A stretch of DNA of 11,162 bases from Scatosoma sp045655705 (GTDB taxonomy: Bacteria > Bacillota > Clostridia > Christensenellales > Borkfalkiaceae), in assembly GCA_045655705.1 (NCBI GenBank), contig JAZOPU010000057.1, forward strand, positions 1 through 11,162, written 5' to 3'. Positions 6,113-11,162 of this stretch are shown here, one piece after another. Below the pieces are notes generated by a model. The model did not search any database. It saw only the letters and a program-made list of their open reading frames with translations, and was not told the origin of the DNA. Position 1 is the stretch's first letter, and the number at the start of each line of letters is the position of its first letter. The translations under genes and the position numbers were made by a program.

Positions 6113-8420
6113 CGAAGTCCTCGGGGAAAAAATCTTCTTCTATGGGCGGTGCTTCAAAATTAGACACGAACGTAGGTGCGTTCTTTTGTTCTATCTTGTC
6201 CTGTTTTTCCGTTTTAACGCGATAGGAACACTCTTTATTCGAGCATTTCACGCCCCCGCGCGCCGTGGTTACGAGTGCGCTTTGGCAGGTAGGGCATTTC
6301 TCGCCCGTGGGAATATCCCAGCTCATAAACTTACAATCAGGGTAGCCCAAACAGCTATAATACACCTTTCCGCGCTTGGATTTGCGCACGGTCATTGCCG
6401 CACCGCATTCGGGGCATTTGCCCACGAGCTTGGGTTCTTCGTCGGAAGGCATAGACATTGTGGATTTACAATCGGGATAGCTCGGGCATGCCAAGAACTT
6501 GCCGAACTTACCGCTCTTGACAACCATATTTTCCCCGCACTTGGGACAGCGCACGGAAGAAATTTCTTCTTCGTTTTCGCTGATAATATTTTTACATTCG
6601 GGATAGTTAGAGCAAGCCAAGTATTTGCCGAATTTGCCTTTTCTACGGAGCATAAAATGCCCGCACTTCCCGCACACTTCTTCCGTAAGCTCGTCGCCGT
6701 AGGAAGAAGCTTTGCGCAAGTTCTTTTCAAACCCGGGATAGAAATCCCCGATAACGCTGTGCCAATCCACGCCCCCTTCTTCGATTCCGTCGAGCTTGGT
6801 TTCCATATCCGCCGTGAACCCAACGTCCATAACGTCGGTAAAGCAACCCACGAGCATATCCACCACGTCGTAGGCAACGGGCGTGGGCACCATATACTTA
6901 CCGTCCTTTTTTACGTATTTTTGCGTGAGTTTGGAAATAATCGTCGCATACGTGGACGGTCTGCCAATCCCCTTTTCTTCCATTGCTTTGACGATAGAAG
7001 CGTCTGTATAGCGCAGGGGCGGTTTGGTGAATTTTTGTTCCTTTTGCATTTGCATAAGGTCCAAAACGTCCCCTTCTTGAAGATCGGGCAACAGCTTGGA
7101 ATAATCCACGCTATCCTCGTCCGATTTCGCGCTCACGTCCTGATATACCGCGGTAAAGCCAGCAAAGAGCAATACCTTTCCGCTTGCCTTGAAAATATAT
7201 CCGCTGTTATCAATTTCCATTTGCGCGCTGTTATATTTCGCTTCCGCCATTTGCGAAGCCAAGAAACGCTCGTATACGAGCTTATATAAGGCGTGGTGCT
7301 TTTTATCTAATAATTTTTTCGCACGCTCGGGCGTCATATTCAAATCGATCGGACGAATGGCTTCGTGCGCGTCCTGTGCGCCCTTTTTGGAGGCGTAGTA
7401 GTTGGGTTTTTCGGGTGCGTACTCTTCGCCGTACACTTCTTTGATTTTTGCAAGCGCTTTGTCCTGTGCTTCTTTGGAAACGCGCGTGGAGTCGGTACGC
7501 ATATAGGTAATAAACGCGATATGTTCGCCGTTGCCCGTATCCATACCTTCGTATAAGTGCTGTGCAAGGCTCATGGTTTCCGGCGCGGAAAATCCTAATT
7601 TCGTAGACGCGTCCTGTTGCATAGAACTCGTGGTAAAGGGTGCGGGCGCGTGGGATTTTGCCACCGTCTTTTTCACTTTACAAACGATAAACTGCCCGTT
7701 TTCAAGCGTGGCAAGCACGCTCGCGGTTTCTTGCTCGGAAGCAGGTTTATATTTCTTCGTGCCTTTCTTTTCCAGCATGGCTTTAAAGGGCGAGAATTTT
7801 TGCGCTTTATCGCGCAATTCCGCCGTCAAGTTCCAATACTCTTGCGGTTTGAACGCGGTAATTTCCCGTTCGCGTTCCACGATCAGTTTGAGCGCAACCG
7901 ATTGCACGCGCCCGCCCGAAAGCGTGCGTTTGCCGTTGCCGTTTTTATCTTCGATTTTATGATTTAACAGTGTGGAAAGCTTATACCCCACCAAACGGTC
8001 AAGGACACGGCGCGCCTGTTGCGCGTCTACGAGATTATAATTGATTTGACGGGGAGCGCGGAGCGCGCGTTCAATCGCGCCTTGTGATACTTCGTTAAAC
8101 TCGATACGGTTATCCCCCTGTTCGTCTAAACCCAGCACCGTTTGCAAATGCCAAGCAATCGCTTCTCCTTCTCTGTCAGGGTCGGTTGCAAGATACACGC
8201 GGTCGGTTTTCTTCGTCGCGTCCGTCAAGCGCCTGATCACGTCCTCTTTCCCTTCGGAATTCACGTATTTGGGCTCGAAATTGTTTTTCAAATCCACCCC
8301 CAGCGTATGCACGGGCAAATCGCGGATATGCCCCGCCGACGCTTCCACGCGGTATTTTCCTTTGAGATATTTGGAAATGGTTTTCGCCTTGGACGGCGAC
8401 TCTACGATAATTAAATCCAT
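6099..8420 (-). CDS. topA: DNA topoisomerase I (type IA)
   Basis: TopA relaxes negative supercoils, for example behind RNA polymerase, through a transient 5'-phosphotyrosine bond. The 773-residue product has the TOPRIM domain with E7 in VESPSKAKT and the metal motif DPDREGE at 80-86, the LSGGRVQSVAL block at 167-177, and the active tyrosine Y306 in FITYMRTDST. The C-terminus carries four zinc-ribbon repeats with cysteines 583/586/603/609, 625/628/645/651, 669/672/690/696 and 709/712/726/731; the first two share the GKFGK(Y/F)LAC core. An acidic tail (IEEDFFPEDFDDNV) closes the protein and overlaps the trmFO start. The ATG at 8418-8420 follows dprA by 38 nt, with AAAGGAA 10 nt upstream, a slightly long spacing. 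The absence of reverse-gyrase or Topo III features supports TopA. Confidence 0.98.
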   Translation of the reverse strand: MDLIIVESPSKAKTISKYLKGKYRVEASAGHIRDLPVHTLGVDLKNNFEPKYVNSEGKEDVIRRLTDATKKTDRVYLATDPDREGEAIAWHLQTVLGLDEQGDNRIEFNEVSQGAIERALRAPRQINYNLVDAQQARRVLDRLVGYKLSTLLNHKIEDKNGNGKRTLSGGRVQSVALKLIVEREREITAFKPQEYWNLTAELRDKAQKFSPFKAMLEKKGTKKYKPASEQETASVLATLENGQFIVCKVKKTVAKSHAPAPFTTSSMQQDASTKLGFSAPETMSLAQHLYEGMDTGNGEHIAFITYMRTDSTRVSKEAQDKALAKIKEVYGEEYAPEKPNYYASKKGAQDAHEAIRPIDLNMTPERAKKLLDKKHHALYKLVYERFLASQMAEAKYNSAQMEIDNSGYIFKASGKVLLFAGFTAVYQDVSAKSDEDSVDYSKLLPDLQEGDVLDLMQMQKEQKFTKPPLRYTDASIVKAMEEKGIGRPSTYATIISKLTQKYVKKDGKYMVPTPVAYDVVDMLVGCFTDVMDVGFTADMETKLDGIEEGGVDWHSVIGDFYPGFEKNLRKASSYGDELTEEVCGKCGHFMLRRKGKFGKYLACSNYPECKNIISENEEEISSVRCPKCGENMVVKSGKFGKFLACPSYPDCKSTMSMPSDEEPKLVGKCPECGAAMTVRKSKRGKVYYSCLGYPDCKFMSWDIPTGEKCPTCQSALVTTARGGVKCSNKECSYRVKTEKQDKIEQKNAPTFVSNFEAPPIEEDFFPEDFDDNV

Positions 8421-8458
8421 ACTATGGTCATTCCTTTACGAAAATTTTTAACGGTTTT

Positions 8459-9313
8459 TTATACGGGTGCATAACGATTCCCGCCAAGCGGTACGACACA
8501 CCCTTTCACAGTCAACGCGGAAAGCGTTGCCATGGTTTTGAACACGGGCGTACCCGCTTTTTGCGCAAGCTCGCCCACGTGCCCTTCGCCCAGCGCTTTT
8601 AATATGCGAAGTAGTTTTTTCTCTTCCGCGGAAAGGGATACGTTTGCCGTTTCCGTAGTTTGGTGTATGTCGAATTTTTGTAAAATATCTTCGGCGTTTT
8701 CCACAAGATACGCGCCCTTTTTAATGAGTGCGTTGCACCCCGCACCGTCCGCTGTGGCAGGCGCATAGGGAAACGCAAACACGGGTTTATTTTCCTTGAA
8801 CGCGTTCTCTGCCGTTTGCAGTGCTCCGCTTTTTGTAGAAGCCCCGATCACGAACGTACCCTTTCCAAGCGCGGACAAAAGTTTATTTCTGTGCGAATAC
8901 GAAAAATTCCGAATGGGCGTTTCAAAGGGATACGGGGAGAGCAAAAGCCCGTTTTTCGCTACTCTTCTAAGCAAGGGCAAATTGCTTTGCGGAAGTGCGG
9001 AAAATCCGCCTGCGAGCACGCAAATCACCTTTCCGCCTTTGAGCGCGCCTTCAATCGCCGCGCTATCCCCGCCGTCCGCTATGCCCGTAACGATCGTGAA
9101 ATGCCCCGCAAGTATTTTCACCGCCTGTTCCCCTGCTTTTAAGGCATTGGCAGGGGTTGTGCGCGAGCCTACCACGGTGAGTTTGCTTGTGGCAAGAAGC
9201 GACGCGTCGCCTGTATATTCGATATATTCGGGAGCGTTAGAAACTTCTTTCCATTCCGCGGGATAAAGGGGCGAAGTTTTGTCTAATTGTTTGAGCTTTG
9301 TTCTATCTATCAT
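8459..9313 (-). CDS. dprA: DprA/Smf-family DNA processing protein (divergent, short N-terminus)
   Basis: DprA binds incoming single-stranded DNA in natural transformation and loads RecA. The 284-residue product has a Rossmann-like core: YP at 17-18, VVGSRTT at 47-53, GIADGGDSAAIEGAL at 77-91, VLAGG, HRNKLLSALG at 141-150, SGALQTAENA at 162-171 and GAGCNALIKKGA at 190-201. A winged-helix-like tail runs from about 227. The usual N-terminal SAM/HhH domain is missing, since the YP motif comes only 17 residues in. Several near-invariant positions differ: family GLARGIDxxAH is GIADGGDSAAI here. The ATG lies 5 nt after the comM stop with no clear Shine-Dalgarno sequence, so translation probably relies on reinitiation. 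Being next to comM and topA supports the call. A related Rossmann-fold nucleotide-binding role remains possible. Confidence 0.88.
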   Translation of the reverse strand: MIDRTKLKQLDKTSPLYPAEWKEVSNAPEYIEYTGDASLLATSKLTVVGSRTTPANALKAGEQAVKILAGHFTIVTGIADGGDSAAIEGALKGGKVICVLAGGFSALPQSNLPLLRRVAKNGLLLSPYPFETPIRNFSYSHRNKLLSALGKGTFVIGASTKSGALQTAENAFKENKPVFAFPYAPATADGAGCNALIKKGAYLVENAEDILQKFDIHQTTETANVSLSAEEKKLLRILKALGEGHVGELAQKAGTPVFKTMATLSALTVKGCVVPLGGNRYAPV

Positions 9314-9318
9314 ACGCT

Positions 9319-10839
9319 TTATTCAACGCCGTAGGTGCGATACGAAACAGCTTCGTATATATGTTCAGGCAAAATGGTTTCCGAAAGCTCCAAATCCGCG
9401 ATCGTTCTTGCCACTTTAAGTATACGCGAGCGTGCACGGGCGGACAGTTGCAACCGCTCAAACGCGTCGCGAAGCACTTCTTCGCTTTGCTCGTCTAACT
9501 TACAGTATTCTCGCGTTTGTTTCTCGTTCATTTCCGCATTCGACGAAATCCCGTCCATAGCCAACCGTTCGCGCTGTATCTTTCTCGCTCTGTCGGCGCG
9601 CGCCTTTACCTGTGCGCTCGTTTCTTCTATGCTTTCGCCAATGAGTTCGTCGTATTCCACACCGTCCACCTCCACTTGAATATCAATTCTATCCAGTAGC
9701 GGTCCTGAAATACGCGCGCGGTATCTTCTGATATCGTTGGGCGTGCAGCTGCAACGGCGTTTTTTACTTCCGTAATGCCCGCAAGGGCAAGGGTTCATGC
9801 TCGCGCAAAGCATAAACGACGCGGGATAAGTTACCGTCCCGCCCGAGCGGGAAATGGTGATCACGCCGTCTTCCAAGGGTTGGCGAAGTGCTTCGAGCGA
9901 CGAGCGTTTATACTCTGGCAGTTCGTCCAAAAACAACACGCCCCCGTGCGCCAAGCTAATTTCCCCGGGGTGCACCGCCTTACTTCCGCCCCCGCAAAGC
10001 GCGACGGTGGACGCCGTGTGGTGGGGCGTTCGGAAAGGTCGTTCACTTACAATCCCCTTTTCTCCAAGCGTGCCCGCCACCGAGTGTATTTTCGTGATTT
10101 GCAACGCTTCTTCAAACGCCATATCCGGGAGCACGGTGGGAATGGCACGGGCAAGCATGGTTTTCCCGCTTCCCGGCGGGCCTACGAACAAAATATTATG
10201 TCCGCCCGCAACCGCCACTTCCAGCGCGCGCTTTGCCATGGGCTGTCCTTTGACAAACGCAAGATCGCACGCACGCTCTTCCTTGTTTTCGTTCGCTTTA
10301 AAATCCTGTTGGATTACGTTCGCTTGGATCGCAACCCCCGACAAATGCGCAACCACTTCTTTGAGTGTTTTTAGCGCATATACTTCCACGCCGTGCACGA
10401 ACCCCGCTTCGTTGCGGTTTTCATAGGGCACGACGAATTTCGTAAAGCCCTTATCCCTTGCGGAAATGACGGTGGGCAACACACCCGTTACGGGGCGCAA
10501 ATCCCCGTTCAAGGCAAGCTCGCCCAAAAATACGATCCCGTCCGTGTCCGCTTGCAATTTCCCGTTTGCTTTGAGCAAGCTCACCGCCACGGGCAAGTCG
10601 AACGACGAGCCTTCTTTGCGCACGTAGGCAGGGGCAAGATTGACGGTAATTCTATGCGCGGGAAAATCCAGCGCGCTGTTTTTGAGTGCACTTCTCACCC
10701 GTTCTTTGGATTCCTTGACCGCCGCGTCGGGCAGTCCCACGATTTCATACGAAGGAATACCCCGCGCAAGATCCGTTTCCACAGTAACGGGCACGCCCTC
10801 CAAGCCCTGCAAGGCATACGATTGTACTTTGGCTATCAT
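9319..10839 (-). CDS. comM: ComM/YifB family Mg-chelatase-like AAA+ ATPase
   Basis: ComM is a hexameric DNA helicase that, where studied in Vibrio and Acinetobacter, promotes branch migration while transforming DNA is integrated. The 506-residue product matches the family length. It has an N-terminal Lon-protease-like domain (AKVQSYALQGLEG at 3-15, VNLAPAYVRKEGSSFDLPVA at 66-85), Walker A GPPGSGKT at 220-227, FRTPHHTAS at 269-277, Walker B VLFLDE at 301-306, a four-cysteine patch (C351, C353, C363, C365), RISGPLLDRIDI at 376-387 and a C-terminal helical Mg-chelatase domain. I chose the ATG at 10837-10839 over an in-frame TTG five codons upstream: it gives the canonical MIAKVQS start, and GGGGGAAG sits 5 nt before it. 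Its ATGA overlaps the stop of the membrane protein gene. dprA follows after 5 nt, pairing two transformation-linked genes. Confidence 0.96.
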   Translation of the reverse strand: MIAKVQSYALQGLEGVPVTVETDLARGIPSYEIVGLPDAAVKESKERVRSALKNSALDFPAHRITVNLAPAYVRKEGSSFDLPVAVSLLKANGKLQADTDGIVFLGELALNGDLRPVTGVLPTVISARDKGFTKFVVPYENRNEAGFVHGVEVYALKTLKEVVAHLSGVAIQANVIQQDFKANENKEERACDLAFVKGQPMAKRALEVAVAGGHNILFVGPPGSGKTMLARAIPTVLPDMAFEEALQITKIHSVAGTLGEKGIVSERPFRTPHHTASTVALCGGGSKAVHPGEISLAHGGVLFLDELPEYKRSSLEALRQPLEDGVITISRSGGTVTYPASFMLCASMNPCPCGHYGSKKRRCSCTPNDIRRYRARISGPLLDRIDIQVEVDGVEYDELIGESIEETSAQVKARADRARKIQRERLAMDGISSNAEMNEKQTREYCKLDEQSEEVLRDAFERLQLSARARSRILKVARTIADLELSETILPEHIYEAVSYRTYGVE

Positions 10840-11162
10840 CTTTTCTTCCCCCAAAGCGCAAGCGCCGAAACAGCCCCTACGGGCACAAGCGCAAGATACG
10901 CCGTGATAAACAAGGGCGCAGGCAACACGGGCACACCGCCCTTAAACAGCCACGAAAGCACGCTTGCAAGCATCGCACCCACGAGTAGGAAATATATTCT
11001 TCTCACGCGGAGCGCGTTTTTATCTTTATTCTTTTTGATAAACGCAAGCACGGTAACAACCGTCGAAACCACAAACCCGACCGCGCCCAAAATGCATACG
11101 ATACGCGCAAACAAGGGCATACCCGCGCCGATAAACCATTTCAAAATGCGTATTCTACCGCC
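10836..11162 (-). CDS. Small multi-pass membrane protein of unknown function (5' end unresolved)
   Basis: I do not recognise this gene. The frame is open to the window edge, so the start may lie outside. Inside the window a TTG at 11142-11144 would give 102 residues, but it lacks a convincing ribosome binding site. Counting from that TTG, three hydrophobic stretches are visible at about 11-36, 50-67 and 75-98. A Lys/Arg-rich loop (KKNKDKNALRVRR, 37-49) and a basic C-terminus (GKKR) would both face the cytoplasm by the positive-inside rule only if the number of intervening segments is even, and the second and third segments satisfy this. There are no cysteine pairs or catalytic motifs. It overlaps comM by 4 nt (ATGA), so it is very likely co-transcribed and translationally coupled. 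No function can be assigned from sequence. Confidence 0.7.
   Translation of the reverse strand, partial: GGRIRILKWFIGAGMPLFARIVCILGAVGFVVSTVVTVLAFIKKNKDKNALRVRRIYFLLVGAMLASVLSWLFKGGVPVLPAPLFITAYLALVPVGAVSALALWGKKR
10845..10852 (-). promoter_or_regulatory. comM Shine-Dalgarno site that decides its start
   Basis: GGGGGAAG on the minus strand lies 5 nt before the ATG at 10837-10839. A TTG immediately overlapping this purine run could extend the frame by five codons, but the site would then lie within the coding sequence instead of ahead of it. Confidence 0.75.

Noticed and set aside
6410..6680. Repeated DNA in the 3' part of topA
   Set aside because: The similarity comes from the tandem zinc-ribbon repeats of TopA (for example the two GKFGK blocks) and is explained by the protein family, not a separate repeat element.
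6186..7289. A 367-codon open frame on the plus strand opposite topA
   Set aside because: It is fully antisense to the unmistakable TopA coding sequence, its product has no recognisable motif, and it has no good ribosome binding site. It reflects codon bias in topA.
8421..8458. Possible internal promoter or terminator in the dprA-topA gap
   Set aside because: The 38 nt hold only A/T-rich sequence and the topA ribosome binding site; no paired -35/-10 boxes or stable hairpin are visible.
10840..10854. TTG start that would extend ComM by five residues
   Set aside because: The canonical family start MIAKVQS and the purine-rich site 5 nt before the ATG both favour the ATG at 10837-10839.

Overview
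The window reads as a stretch of chromosomal core genome from a Gram-positive (Bacillota) bacterium, most likely a member of the Clostridia. The basis is the gene order dprA-topA-trmFO-hslV-hslU with rpsB-tsf close by (a Bacillota arrangement), a folate-dependent TrmFO, a ClpQ/HslV of the Bacillota form with a short N-terminal propeptide, a cysteine-rich HisRS like those I associate with Clostridia, and purine-rich AGGAGG-type ribosome binding sites. I cannot place it to family. Every supported gene is on the minus strand, so transcription runs from high to low coordinates. I see no mobile element, phage gene, tRNA, rRNA or CRISPR array.

Region 1 (11162 to 1261) looks like one long operon. 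In transcription order it holds a small membrane protein of unknown function (5' end beyond the window), comM/yifB (Mg-chelatase-like AAA+ helicase), dprA (RecA loader for incoming ssDNA, here divergent), topA (topoisomerase I), trmFO (tRNA m5U54 methyltransferase), hslV and hslU (ATP-dependent protease), hisS (histidyl-tRNA synthetase) and a thioredoxin. Gaps are 5 to 38 nt, or the genes overlap (ATGA between the membrane protein and comM, TAATG between hslV and hslU, 14 nt between topA and trmFO). The operon promoter is not in the window. A perfect 13-bp hairpin just after the thioredoxin stop marks the likely 3' end, although it lacks a U-tract.

Region 2 (1260 to 1050) is the only sizeable non-coding stretch. 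It carries A-tracts, an AT-rich UP-like stretch, an extended -10 promoter and a leader of about 110 nt that can fold just ahead of tandem Shine-Dalgarno sequences.

Region 3 (1049 to 1) is the translation operon rpsB-tsf, with tsf cut by the window edge.

Compared with the Bacillus subtilis order (smf/dprA-topA-trmFO-codV/xerC-clpQ-clpY-codY ... rpsB-tsf), xerC is missing between trmFO and hslV, and hisS plus a thioredoxin gene stand where codY would be. No clearly novel system is present. The items most worth checking are the rpsB leader, the U-tract-less hairpin, the divergent DprA, the cysteine-rich HisRS insertion and the unrecognised membrane protein coupled to comM.
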